Positions 30,054 to 37,723 of a stretch of 64,000 bases of DNA are shown here, in pieces. Within the stretch, counting starts at the first letter, position 1. Each line of letters begins with the position of its first letter. The position numbers were made by a program, and so were the translations under genes. The notes below the pieces were generated by a model, which was not told the origin of the DNA, did not search any database, and was given only the letters and a program-made list of their open reading frames with translations. The stretch is from Ruegeria arenilitoris (GTDB taxonomy: Bacteria > Pseudomonadota > Alphaproteobacteria > Rhodobacterales > Rhodobacteraceae), in NCBI RefSeq assembly GCF_013035425.1, contig NZ_WQHX01000007.1, forward strand, positions 218,488-282,487. The letters run 5' to 3'.

Positions 30054-30084
30054 AATCAGCCCGGGCCTTGCTCCCGGGCTGATT
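30054..30084 (+). promoter_or_regulatory. Intercistronic hairpin after the binding-protein gene
   Basis: AATCAGCCCGGG (30054-30065) and CCCGGGCTGATT (30073-30084) form a perfect 12-bp stem with a 7-nt loop, 24 bp after the stop codon. No T tract follows directly, so it probably protects the binding-protein message or partly attenuates, as with the pstS-pstC hairpin. Confidence 0.75.
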
Positions 30085-30154
30085 CAATGAAAAAAGACTG
30101 CACTTTTTGGGGATGGAACAAAAACAACGCCGACAACGGCGGCTAGGGGATAAG

Positions 30155-30943
30155 ATGATCGTCGTTGAAGACGTGCATAAGCATTTCGGCGGTTTCCACG
30201 CAGTGGACGGGGCGACACTGGAGATCGAAAAGGGCTCGGTCACGGGCCTAATCGGGCCGAACGGAGCCGGCAAAACAACGCTGTTTAATGTCATCGCCGG
30301 GGTGCTGCCGCCCACAAGCGGCAAAGTGTTTATGGATGGCGAAGATATTACCGGCTTGCCTCCGCATGACCTGTTTCACAAGGGCTTGCTGCGCACGTTC
30401 CAGATCGCGCATGAATTTTCGTCGATGACTTGTCGGGAGAACCTCATGATGGTTCCTGGCGCGCAATCGGGTGAGTCACTTTGGAATACTTGGTTCGGAC
30501 GCAAACGTATTGCTGACGAAGAACGCGCTTTGCAGGCCAAAGCTGACGAAGTGCTGGAATTTCTGACAATCGAGCATCTGGCCGATCACAAGGCCGGTCA
30601 AGTTTCTGGCGGGCAAAAGAAGTTGCTGGAACTGGGTCGCACCATGATGGTTGACGCCAAAATCGTATTTCTGGATGAGGTCGGCGCAGGCGTGAACCGC
30701 ACTCTGCTGATGACAATTGCAGACACGATCCTGCGTCTTAACAAGGAACGCGGTTATACTTTTGTGGTCATCGAGCATGACATGGATTTTATCGGAAAAA
30801 TCTGCGACCCCGTCATCTGCATGGCCGAAGGCAGAGTACTGGCCGAGGGAACGTTAGATGAAATAAAGGCGAACGAACACGTGATCGAAGCCTATTTAGG
30901 TACAGGTCTGAAAAATAAAGACAAGCTGGAGGCCCATACATGA
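30155..30943 (+). CDS. ABC transporter ATP-binding protein (LivG-like)
   Basis: First ATPase of the importer, 262 aa. Walker A 'GPNGAGKTTLF', signature 'VSGGQKKLLELGR', and a Walker B in which the usual LDEP reads 'VFLDEVGAGVN'. The LivG-type C-terminus ('VIEAYLGTGL') is present. I start it at the ATG at 30155 because AGGGGA lies a few bases upstream and homologues begin 'MIVVED'; ATG 30113 or TTG 30107 would add a short basic tail. It overlaps the next gene by 4 bp. Confidence 0.92.
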   Translation: MIVVEDVHKHFGGFHAVDGATLEIEKGSVTGLIGPNGAGKTTLFNVIAGVLPPTSGKVFMDGEDITGLPPHDLFHKGLLRTFQIAHEFSSMTCRENLMMVPGAQSGESLWNTWFGRKRIADEERALQAKADEVLEFLTIEHLADHKAGQVSGGQKKLLELGRTMMVDAKIVFLDEVGAGVNRTLLMTIADTILRLNKERGYTFVVIEHDMDFIGKICDPVICMAEGRVLAEGTLDEIKANEHVIEAYLGTGLKNKDKLEAHT

Positions 30944-31782
30944 GCCGCAGCTCTAGTGACAACCCTTATCACGATGATAAGGGCAACAAGGACGCCTCGA
31001 TCACCAACAAGGCCGGGATCGGAACCATGACGCCCGCGTACAAAAAAAGCGGGCCTGTCACCAAGGTCGAAGGTGGACCCTTTTTAATCGGCGATACTAT
31101 GACAGGCGGCTACGGCAAGGGGCCAGATATACTTCACGACTGCACGATTGCGGTCGACAACGGGGAAATTGCGGTCATTGTCGGCCCGAACGGAGCAGGC
31201 AAATCTACTGCGATGAAAGCTGTTTTCGGAATGCTGGATGTTCGCGCCGGATCTGTGCGGCTGGACGGTGAGGATATAACATCGCTCACCCCGCAAGACC
31301 GCGTTATTAAAGGTATGGGTTTCGTACCGCAGACCCAGAACATTTTTACCTCGATGACCGTCGAAGAAAATCTGGAAATGGGCGCATTCATTCGCCGGGA
31401 CGACATCTCTGAAACGATGGAACAAGTTTTTGAGCTCTTCCCGATCCTGCGCGAAAAGCGTAATCAAGCTGCTGGGGAGTTGTCAGGGGGCCAGCGCCAA
31501 CAAGTCGCCGTCGGCCGCGCACTGATGACCCAGCCCAAGGTTCTAATGTTGGACGAACCGACCGCTGGCGTATCCCCTATCGTTATGGACGAGCTGTTCG
31601 ACCGGATTATCGAAGTTTCGCGTACAGGTTTGCCGATTCTAATGGTCGAACAAAATGCCCGCCAAGCACTTGAAATCGCAGACAAAGGCTATGTGCTTGT
31701 GCAAGGGCGCAACGCCTACACCGGTACAGGCAAGGAATTGTTGGCTGATCCCGAAGTACGCAAGAGCTTTTTGGGGGGATGA
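30940..31782 (+). CDS. ABC transporter ATP-binding protein (LivF-like) with N-terminal extension
   Basis: Second ATPase of the importer, 280 aa. Walker A 'VGPNGAGKSTAMKAV', signature 'LSGGQRQQVAVGRAL' and Walker B 'VLMLDEPTAG' are intact. Unlike LivF (about 235 aa) it has about 45 extra hydrophilic N-terminal residues, rich in Ser, Asp, Asn and Lys, before the first ABC strand. The ATG lies in the ATGA overlap with the preceding gene, so the extension seems to be real. It is followed by a 410-bp AT-rich gap before the permease genes. Confidence 0.9.
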   Translation: MSRSSSDNPYHDDKGNKDASITNKAGIGTMTPAYKKSGPVTKVEGGPFLIGDTMTGGYGKGPDILHDCTIAVDNGEIAVIVGPNGAGKSTAMKAVFGMLDVRAGSVRLDGEDITSLTPQDRVIKGMGFVPQTQNIFTSMTVEENLEMGAFIRRDDISETMEQVFELFPILREKRNQAAGELSGGQRQQVAVGRALMTQPKVLMLDEPTAGVSPIVMDELFDRIIEVSRTGLPILMVEQNARQALEIADKGYVLVQGRNAYTGTGKELLADPEVRKSFLGG

Positions 31783-32191
31783 AATCAATGGCCTCCAAAA
31801 GTTACTTTAGATTACCTTTGGAACGTTCTCTATTTTTTGTTCCAAAGTTGCGTCGCTTTACAAAATTCCCAAGCGAATTTTTTAGTCGAACGTATATCAC
31901 CCTGATAGACCATTTGACGACTAGAGTCTCTAATTTGCGCAAGATTTCATTTAAATCTATTTCTTGGCATTCCAGAAACAATAATTCCCAATGTTTGAGA
32001 AGTTCCCCATGGTCCACAAAAAATCTTAGAAAATCTTCAAGCAAGATCAACGCTCCTTTTGACATTGCGACCTATCAGGTCGATGAAAAAGAAGCGCACA
32101 TCTTGCGCGCTGATGCGGTTAAAGTACGAAATGTGGGGCCTTCTTTCAACCCCGCGAAACAATATTTTCGAAAAATTTTGAGGCAAATCTG
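31783..32191. other. AT-rich 410-bp interval inside the importer operon, coding status unclear
   Basis: Genes of this operon otherwise overlap or nearly so, but ATPase 2 and permease 1 are separated by ~410 bp that is visibly richer in A+T. A plus-strand ORF (31779-32192, 137 aa) fills it, overlapping the ATPase stop by 4 bp, but its composition (many Ser, Arg, Phe, Lys with rare-looking codons) and lack of any recognisable motif argue against a normal protein. A minus-strand ORF of 87 aa (31802-32065) looks somewhat more protein-like but is also unrecognised. Decayed or inserted DNA is possible. Confidence 0.4.
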
Positions 32192-33202
32192 ATGGACTTC
32201 CTCAACGCCCTTGTCGCGCTCTCCAACTTTGTCATCGTTCCCGCGATTGCCTATGGCAGTCAACTGGCGCTGGGTGCGCTCGGAGTCACGCTGATTTACG
32301 GCATTTTGCGGTTTTCGAACTTTGCGCATGGTGACACGATGGCCTTTGGCGCGATGATCGCAGTTTTGGTCACTTGGGGATTCCAAGCAGCCGGAATTGG
32401 ATTTGGCCCTCTTCCCACGGCGCTGTTGGCTTTGCCTTTCGCCATCTTGGGTTGCATCGTTTTGGTTCTTATCACAGACCGAATTGTTTATCGCTTCTAC
32501 CGCGAACAAAAGGCTAAGCCCGTGATACTGGTGATCGTCTCGATGGGCGTCATGTTCATCATGAATGGGCTCGTGCGTTTCATCATCGGCCCTGATGATC
32601 AAAGGTTTTCCGACGGCGCCAGATTTCTGATTTCTGCGAGGGATTTCAAAGCCATAACTGGCTTACGCGAAGGCCTTGCAATCAAAACGTCTCAGGGAAT
32701 TACTGTCATCGTGGCTGTGGTTGCAGTTGCTTTGTTGTTCTGGTTTTTGAACAAAACGCGCACTGGAAAATCCATGCGCGCCTATTCAGATAACGAAGAT
32801 TTGGCGCTGCTATCCGGTATCAACCCTGAACGGGTCGTGATGATAACTTGGATAATAGTCGCAGCGCTGGCAACGACTGCTGGAGTACTGTATGGGCTTG
32901 ATAAAAGCTTTAAGCCGTTTGTCTATTTTCAACTCCTGCTGCCAATCTTCGCTTCGGCCATAGTAGGAGGATTGGGCAACCCAATAGGCGCAATCGCAGG
33001 CGGCTTTATTATTGCATTTTCAGAAGTAACAATCACCTACGCGTGGAAGAAGGTACTCACTTATCTGGCACCAGAGAGTTTGGAGCCGTCAGGATTGGTG
33101 CAATTGCTGTCTACCGATTACAAGTTCGCCGTTAGTTTTGTGATCCTGCTGATCGTCCTTCTGTTCAAGCCTACAGGCCTGTTTAAAGGAAAAGCGGTAT
33201 GA
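32192..33202 (+). CDS. ABC transporter permease (LivH-like)
   Basis: Inner-membrane permease of the branched-chain-type importer, 336 aa, with about eight hydrophobic segments. Family motifs are 'GVTLIYGILRFSNFAHGDTM' near the N-terminus and 'FASAIVGGLGNPIGAIAGGF' in the C-terminal half. A loop insertion around residues 125-170 is typical of this subgroup. It overlaps the following permease by 4 bp. Confidence 0.93.
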   Translation: MDFLNALVALSNFVIVPAIAYGSQLALGALGVTLIYGILRFSNFAHGDTMAFGAMIAVLVTWGFQAAGIGFGPLPTALLALPFAILGCIVLVLITDRIVYRFYREQKAKPVILVIVSMGVMFIMNGLVRFIIGPDDQRFSDGARFLISARDFKAITGLREGLAIKTSQGITVIVAVVAVALLFWFLNKTRTGKSMRAYSDNEDLALLSGINPERVVMITWIIVAALATTAGVLYGLDKSFKPFVYFQLLLPIFASAIVGGLGNPIGAIAGGFIIAFSEVTITYAWKKVLTYLAPESLEPSGLVQLLSTDYKFAVSFVILLIVLLFKPTGLFKGKAV

Positions 33203-34569
33203 GCGAGACGACTAAAAACGCGTTTCTGTTCGCGATCGTCGGCGCGCTTATTCTTGTTACAGGCGTGCTTCAAGGATGGAATGCTGCAATCCTCATTCTG
33301 AACATGGGTTTGATCTCGGCCATCATGTCAATCGGAGTGAACCTTCAATGGGGATTTGCTGGTTTGTTCAACGTGGGTGTCATGGGTTTTGTCGCTTTAG
33401 GTGGCTTGGCAGTGGTCCTTGTATCGACACCGCCTACACCAGGAGCCTGGGCTGCAGGAGGCTATGGCGTAGTTCTGTCTCTTTTGCTAGGTGCTGCAAC
33501 TGTTGTTGCCGCGGTCATGATTGCCAAAAAAGTTCCAAAGGGTCGTGCACAGACACTTTCAATTATTGGTGTTCTCGTCGTCGGTTTCTTTGTTTATCGG
33601 GCGATTTTCGATCCCAGCATTGCTGCAGTCGAAGCTATTAATCCAGCAGTTGAAGGTAATTTAGGTGGGATGAACCTACCCGTACTTTTTGCCTGGCCTG
33701 CAGGAGGCTTGTTAGCGGCGGGGGCTGCTTGGCTGATTGGAAAAACGGCGTTGGGTCTACGGTCGGACTACTTGGCTATTGCGACACTTGGTATTGCCGA
33801 AATCATCATTGCGGTCCTAAAAAACGAAGATTGGTTGGCGCGTGGCGTCAAGAATGTCTATGGAATACCACGCCCGACACCCATTGTGGGTTACGAAGTA
33901 GATCTTCAGCAGGATCCGGATTTCATCGCCCGGGCAGAATGGTTGGGGCTGGACCCGGTGACGGCGTCGACCTTGTCAGTAAAGCTGGGTTATTCGCTGC
34001 TTTTCGCAGTTATTCTGGTAATTTTACTGTGGATGGCCCAGATGGCGCTGCGCAGTCCTTGGGGCCGGATGATGCGCGCGATCCGCGACAATGAAGTCGC
34101 CGCCGAAGCCATGGGTAAGGATGTAACCCGCCGCCACTTGCAGATTTTTGTACTGGGTTCAGCAATCTGCGGAATAGCCGGCGCAATGATGACGACGTTA
34201 GATGGACAGCTTACGCCCGGAGCCTATCAACCGCTGCGCTTTACATTTTTGGTTTGGGTGATGGTTATCGTTGGCGGATCGGGGAACAATTTCGGTGCTG
34301 TCCTCGGGGCTTTCGTCATCTGGTTCCTTTGGGTGCAGGTCGAGCCGATGGGCGCGTATGCCGCAACTTTGATGCAAAACGGGTCAGCGTCACTGCAAGC
34401 TTCCCTTTCCGAGAACTCGTCTGGTCTGTTGCAATCCATCGCTTCTGGTCTTGTTTTAATGAGCGACCACATTCAAGCGAATGTTCAGCACATGCGGATG
34501 CTTACAATGGGTTTGATTTTGCTGATTGTACTTAGGTTCAATCCAAAAGGCCTGATCCCGGAAAAATAG
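33199..34569 (+). CDS. ABC transporter permease (LivM-like)
   Basis: Second permease of the importer. At 456 aa it is longer than most LivM proteins (300-430) because of extra hydrophobic segments and periplasmic loops. Motifs 'GVNLQWGFAGLFNVGVMGFV', 'LRSDYLAIATLGIAEI' and 'MRAIRDNEVAAEAMGKDVTR' are diagnostic. Last gene of the operon, followed by a candidate terminator. Confidence 0.92.
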   Translation: MSETTKNAFLFAIVGALILVTGVLQGWNAAILILNMGLISAIMSIGVNLQWGFAGLFNVGVMGFVALGGLAVVLVSTPPTPGAWAAGGYGVVLSLLLGAATVVAAVMIAKKVPKGRAQTLSIIGVLVVGFFVYRAIFDPSIAAVEAINPAVEGNLGGMNLPVLFAWPAGGLLAAGAAWLIGKTALGLRSDYLAIATLGIAEIIIAVLKNEDWLARGVKNVYGIPRPTPIVGYEVDLQQDPDFIARAEWLGLDPVTASTLSVKLGYSLLFAVILVILLWMAQMALRSPWGRMMRAIRDNEVAAEAMGKDVTRRHLQIFVLGSAICGIAGAMMTTLDGQLTPGAYQPLRFTFLVWVMVIVGGSGNNFGAVLGAFVIWFLWVQVEPMGAYAATLMQNGSASLQASLSENSSGLLQSIASGLVLMSDHIQANVQHMRMLTMGLILLIVLRFNPKGLIPEK

Positions 34570-34586
34570 TCCTGACCAAGAGGTTA

Positions 34587-34623
34587 AAATCGCACACCGC
34601 GCTGTAAACACGGTGCGGTTTCT
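34587..34623 (+). terminator. Candidate terminator of the importer operon
   Basis: AAATCGCACACCG and CGGTGCGGTTTC can pair with one bulged base, about 20 bp after the permease stop, followed by TTTC. The stem is imperfect, so confidence is moderate. Confidence 0.5.
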
Positions 34624-34759
34624 TGCACGAAAGGTAAAAATTTTATAAACGCTTTCTCTACTGCTCACGCGAGAGAACAAATCGGATCATCATGTATGGA
34701 TTGATTGGAAGATTTGGAGCAAATCGAGTGACAACGATTACTGAAGGTTGGTGACTGAA

Positions 34760-35014
34760 ATGAATATCCCATATAAATTCGCTACCCTGACAGTTCCGTT
34801 AGTTGCCGTTTTATCCGGGTGCATACCGACACCCGAAGACCTTGAAACCACGCCGGTCACGGTTCAGACCCCCAAAGGCGAAGTTACCTGTCAGCTCTAT
34901 CGTCAAGACCGTGTCTCGTGGGACCGGGCAATCAATTTTCCTGCGACAAAGATGTCGGTGCCCGAGGCGGATGCATATTGCAGACAAGAAGGCCAGCGTA
35001 GACTTAAAAATTAG
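34760..35014 (+). CDS. Small putative lipoprotein
   Basis: An 84-aa protein with an N-terminal hydrophobic stretch ending in the lipobox 'LSGC' (Cys about residue 21), so a secreted, lipid-anchored protein is likely. The mature part has Thr/Pro-rich sequence and two further Cys residues ('VTCQLYRQ', 'DAYCRQEGQ') that could form a disulfide. I use the ATG at 34760 instead of the TTG at 34748. No family recognised. It lies alone between the importer operon and the HerA-like gene. Confidence 0.7.
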   Translation: MNIPYKFATLTVPLVAVLSGCIPTPEDLETTPVTVQTPKGEVTCQLYRQDRVSWDRAINFPATKMSVPEADAYCRQEGQRRLKN

Positions 35015-35062
35015 TTTCTTGTCTTGCGCTGAATTTCTGTGGCGCTGACACCAATCCTTGAC

Positions 35063-36610
35063 TTAGCGGTTTTTGAACAAACTTCCCAGAATTCCTCGAA
35101 CCATGCGCCGTCCGGTCGTTCCTTTTAGTTCTTTTATGACCGCCTCACTCATCGCAGACGCAAACGTGTCTTTTTTTCGCGTCGTGCGCGCAGTTGACCG
35201 ACCAACACGGCTACCGGAATAACGTCTGGCGGCGCTAAACTCTCGTTCCATTGGTGATTGGTTTTCAATGACTTCGTCTGCTTCGGCTTGTTCAGCGGCT
35301 TTTGCAGCGGCACTCGCGCGGGCTTGAAGAATTTCGTAGGCTGATTTTCGATCTACTGGGATTTTGTATTTGCCCGCCATTTCGGAAGCGGCCATCAGAG
35401 CCTTGCGTTCACTTGCGCTAATCGGCCCCAATTGCGATCCCGGCGGTCGAATAAGGGTACGTTCGACAATACCTGGCACCCCTTTTTTTTCGAGTAGCGA
35501 AGTCACCGCCTCTCCCACGCCTACCTCGCGAATGGCCGTTTCTGTGTCAAAACTCGGGTTTTCCCGATAGGTTTCGGCGGCCAACCGCAAATTTTTGCGA
35601 TCCTTTGCGGTAAAGGCACGCAAAGCGTGCTGAACTCGATTACCAAGCTGTCCCAAGATATCCTCGGGAATATCAGCCGGATTTTGTGAGATGAAATAAA
35701 CGCCCACGCCTTTAGAGCGGATAAGGCGCGCAACCTGTTCGACCTTGTCGACAAGAATCTTGGGCGCATCATCGAACAGCAAGTGAGCTTCGTCAAAAAA
35801 GAAAACCAGTTTGGGCTTGTCTGGATCACCAACCTCCGGCAATTCCTCAAACAATTCGCTAAGCAGCCAAAGCAGGAAAGTGGCGTAGAGCCTGGGTGCT
35901 CCCATCAGCTTGTCCGAAGCAAGGATATTCACCATGCCCTGACCGTTTTCGTCTTTGCGCATCAGGTCGGACAAATCCAGTGCGGGTTCACCAAAAAGAT
36001 TGTTGCCGCCCTGATTTTCCAGAACTAGCAAGCGCCGCTGAATGGCACCAATGGAGGCGGTTGAAACATTGCCGTACCGAAGCGATAGTTCCTCGCGGTT
36101 TTGGCCGATCCAAACCAGCAGAGATTGCAAGTCCTTGAGATCCAAGAGCGGCATCCCTTCTTCGTCTGCTACCCGGAAGGCAATATTCAAGATACCCTCT
36201 TGTGCCTCGCTCAACTCCAGCAGGCGTGACAACAACAGCGGTCCCATCTCGGTTACTGTAGTGCGGACTGGGTGCCCTTGGTCACCAAACAAATCCCAGA
36301 AAGTCACAGGGCAGGCAGCGTAGCTAAACGTGTCGAACCCGATCCGAGCAGCGCGTTCAGAAAAAGCCTGATGCAGTTTGTGCTCGTCACTACCGGCAAG
36401 AGCCAACCCGGAAAGGTCACCTTTGACGTCGGACAAAAAAATAGGAACTCCGGCCTGCGAGAAGCCTTCGGCCAAAATCTGAAGTGTCACTGTTTTACCG
36501 GTACCGGTCGCCCCGGCAATCAGCCCGTGTCGATTGGCATAGTTCAAAGCCAATCCTTGTGGCTGGCTGTAATCTGCTCCCGCGCCGCCTAAAAAGACCT
36601 TATCGTTCAT
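35063..36610 (-). CDS. HerA-like/DUF853 ATPase (YjgR family)
   Basis: P-loop ATPase of the helicase HerA-like (DUF853, YjgR) family, 515 aa. Walker A is 'GATGTGKTVT' about 35 residues in; Walker B is 'KLVFFFDEAHLLF' and a downstream 'YFISQNPADIPEDILGQLGN' matches the FtsK/HerA sensor region. A Lys/Arg-rich C-terminal tail follows an Ala/Glu coiled segment. The role of YjgR proteins is unknown; HerA relatives translocate on DNA with nuclease partners, but no nuclease gene is beside it. Single-gene unit. Confidence 0.88.
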   Translation of the reverse strand: MNDKVFLGGAGADYSQPQGLALNYANRHGLIAGATGTGKTVTLQILAEGFSQAGVPIFLSDVKGDLSGLALAGSDEHKLHQAFSERAARIGFDTFSYAACPVTFWDLFGDQGHPVRTTVTEMGPLLLSRLLELSEAQEGILNIAFRVADEEGMPLLDLKDLQSLLVWIGQNREELSLRYGNVSTASIGAIQRRLLVLENQGGNNLFGEPALDLSDLMRKDENGQGMVNILASDKLMGAPRLYATFLLWLLSELFEELPEVGDPDKPKLVFFFDEAHLLFDDAPKILVDKVEQVARLIRSKGVGVYFISQNPADIPEDILGQLGNRVQHALRAFTAKDRKNLRLAAETYRENPSFDTETAIREVGVGEAVTSLLEKKGVPGIVERTLIRPPGSQLGPISASERKALMAASEMAGKYKIPVDRKSAYEILQARASAAAKAAEQAEADEVIENQSPMEREFSAARRYSGSRVGRSTARTTRKKDTFASAMSEAVIKELKGTTGRRMVRGILGSLFKNR

Positions 36611-36705
36611 TGATAACTCGCCCCTGCTTCCACCGATCTTTCCAAAGCATATAAAGTTAACCTTTAAGTGCGATAGTCAATCTGCTTTCCATGTGGGTTT
36701 TCTGC

Positions 36706-36760
36706 GGGGAAGCAAACTTCCTCCCTGTCGACTGGCCGTGCCTTAGGGCACGGCTTTTTT
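36706..36760 (+). ncRNA. Candidate small RNA 1 (3' portion with terminator)
   Basis: In a gene-free stretch on the plus strand, a 7-bp hairpin GGGGAAG/CTTCCTC with CAAA loop (36706-36723) is followed by CCCTGTCGACTG and a strong terminator: GCCGTGCC (36735-36742), TTAG loop, GGCACGGC (36747-36754), then six Ts. No plus-strand ORF precedes it, so the terminator must end a non-coding transcript; its 5' end is not clear. The exposed CUUCCUCCC is complementary to Shine-Dalgarno sequences, a feature of several alphaproteobacterial stress small RNAs. Confidence 0.5.
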
Positions 36761-36810
36761 AGGTTTCGACTGCTTATCACCCGATTCAGATCACTTTTTT
36801 ACGTTAACAG

Positions 36811-36839
36811 TTGACCACCGGGTTCCCCTCTCGTAACGT
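36811..36839 (+). promoter_or_regulatory. Candidate promoter of small RNA 2
   Basis: TTGACC (36811-36816), a spacer of exactly 17 bp, and TAACGT (36834-36839) give a credible sigma-70-type promoter. The start would be near 36846, just before a hairpin-rich stretch that ends in a terminator. Confidence 0.5.
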
Positions 36840-36845
36840 CGCGCC

Positions 36846-36916
36846 ATAACTAAGTCGGCCAGTCCGACGGGGAGAAACCAAACAAAAAGGGAGCCGATCA
36901 AACGGCTCCCTTTTTT
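36846..36916 (+). ncRNA. Candidate small RNA 2 (~70 nt)
   Basis: Predicted transcript from about 36846: hairpin GTCGG-CCAGT-CCGAC (36854-36868), an unpaired purine-rich stretch with GGGGAG, then a 13-bp terminator stem AAAAAGGGAGCCG (36884-36896) with CGGCTCCCTTTTT (36903-36915). No ORF of any use is present and the next gene starts 140 bp further on. Promoter, short structured body and terminator together make a small RNA likely. No known family was recognised. Confidence 0.6.
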
Positions 36917-37055
36917 GTTGGGCGGGATCGGCAAAAAATTGACGAATTAGGCGAAAATACGATCAATTTCAGATGTTCTAGTCGGATTAAACCTGACACG
37001 GTAAGGTTGGGATGCTAGATGGAAAAAAAAGCTGGATCAGCACAACGAGGCATTC

Positions 37056-37670
37056 ATGATCAGGAAACTTGTTCCACTAAACCTGTTGGCAGCCACCCTT
37101 TGCTGTGGCGCAGTGTTCGCCCAGGAAACAACTGAAGCGCAGCCGACGGAATCACCACAAGCTGACAGTGGGCAAACAGCCCAAGGCGATCTGGATTTAG
37201 GCGAAACTGGCCCGCGTATTGGTGAGCAATACGTCGAAAAACAATCTGGCGACTGGGAAGTATCCTGCATAAAGACTGAAAGCGGCGATGATCCTTGTGC
37301 GTTGCGCCAAATTCTAACGGGCCAACAGGGCCAACCGATTGCTGAAGTTACTATCGAGAAGTTACCAGAAGGAATCGCAGCGGTTGCCGCCGCAACGGTT
37401 ATCGTCCCTCTGGAAACCCATATCCCGTCGCAACTTGCTGTTTCTGTCGATGGCGCCCCTGGCAAACGCTACAACTATCACCACTGCAACCCAGTTGGAT
37501 GTATCGCTCAACTCGGATTTACCGAAGGCGATGTGGATGCAATGAAGGGCGGCAACAAAGCGATTTTGTCGATTGTGTCGGTTCTTGCGCCCAACCAGGT
37601 TTTGGAAATCGAAATGTCGCTGGCAGGATTTACATCCGGGTTCGATGGCTTGACCCCGAACCAAAACTAA
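37056..37670 (+). CDS. Invasion-associated locus B (IalB) family protein
   Basis: Periplasmic IalB-family protein, 204 aa, with a Sec signal peptide ('NLLAATLCCGAVFAQE') followed by a low-complexity Glu/Thr/Gln linker. The conserved domain starts at 'QSGDWEVSCIKTESGDDPCA' and includes 'CNPVGCIAQLGFT', with the family's paired cysteines. IalB was described in Bartonella invasion, but homologues are general envelope proteins of alphaproteobacteria. Single gene, followed by a bidirectional terminator. Confidence 0.9.
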   Translation: MIRKLVPLNLLAATLCCGAVFAQETTEAQPTESPQADSGQTAQGDLDLGETGPRIGEQYVEKQSGDWEVSCIKTESGDDPCALRQILTGQQGQPIAEVTIEKLPEGIAAVAAATVIVPLETHIPSQLAVSVDGAPGKRYNYHHCNPVGCIAQLGFTEGDVDAMKGGNKAILSIVSVLAPNQVLEIEMSLAGFTSGFDGLTPNQN

Positions 37671-37688
37671 TCTTCGATCGAATTGTCG

Positions 37689-37720
37689 AACACCGCCGTT
37701 TTGAATTCGGCGGTGTTTTG
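37689..37720. terminator. Bidirectional terminator between IalB gene and KAS gene
   Basis: AACACCGCCG (37689-37698) pairs perfectly with CGGCGGTGTT (37708-37717), then TTG. It lies between two convergent genes. Confidence 0.88.
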
Positions 37721-37723
37721 TTG

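Noticed and set aside
31779..32192. 137-aa plus-strand ORF between the importer genes as a confident gene
   Set aside because: Its start overlaps the ATPase stop by 4 bp, but composition and absence of motifs make it doubtful; reported only as an unclear interval.
32075..32602. 175-aa minus-strand ORF antisense to the LivH-like permease
   Set aside because: It is a shadow of a clear permease gene, has extreme Asn/Gln/Arg composition and no recognisable domain.
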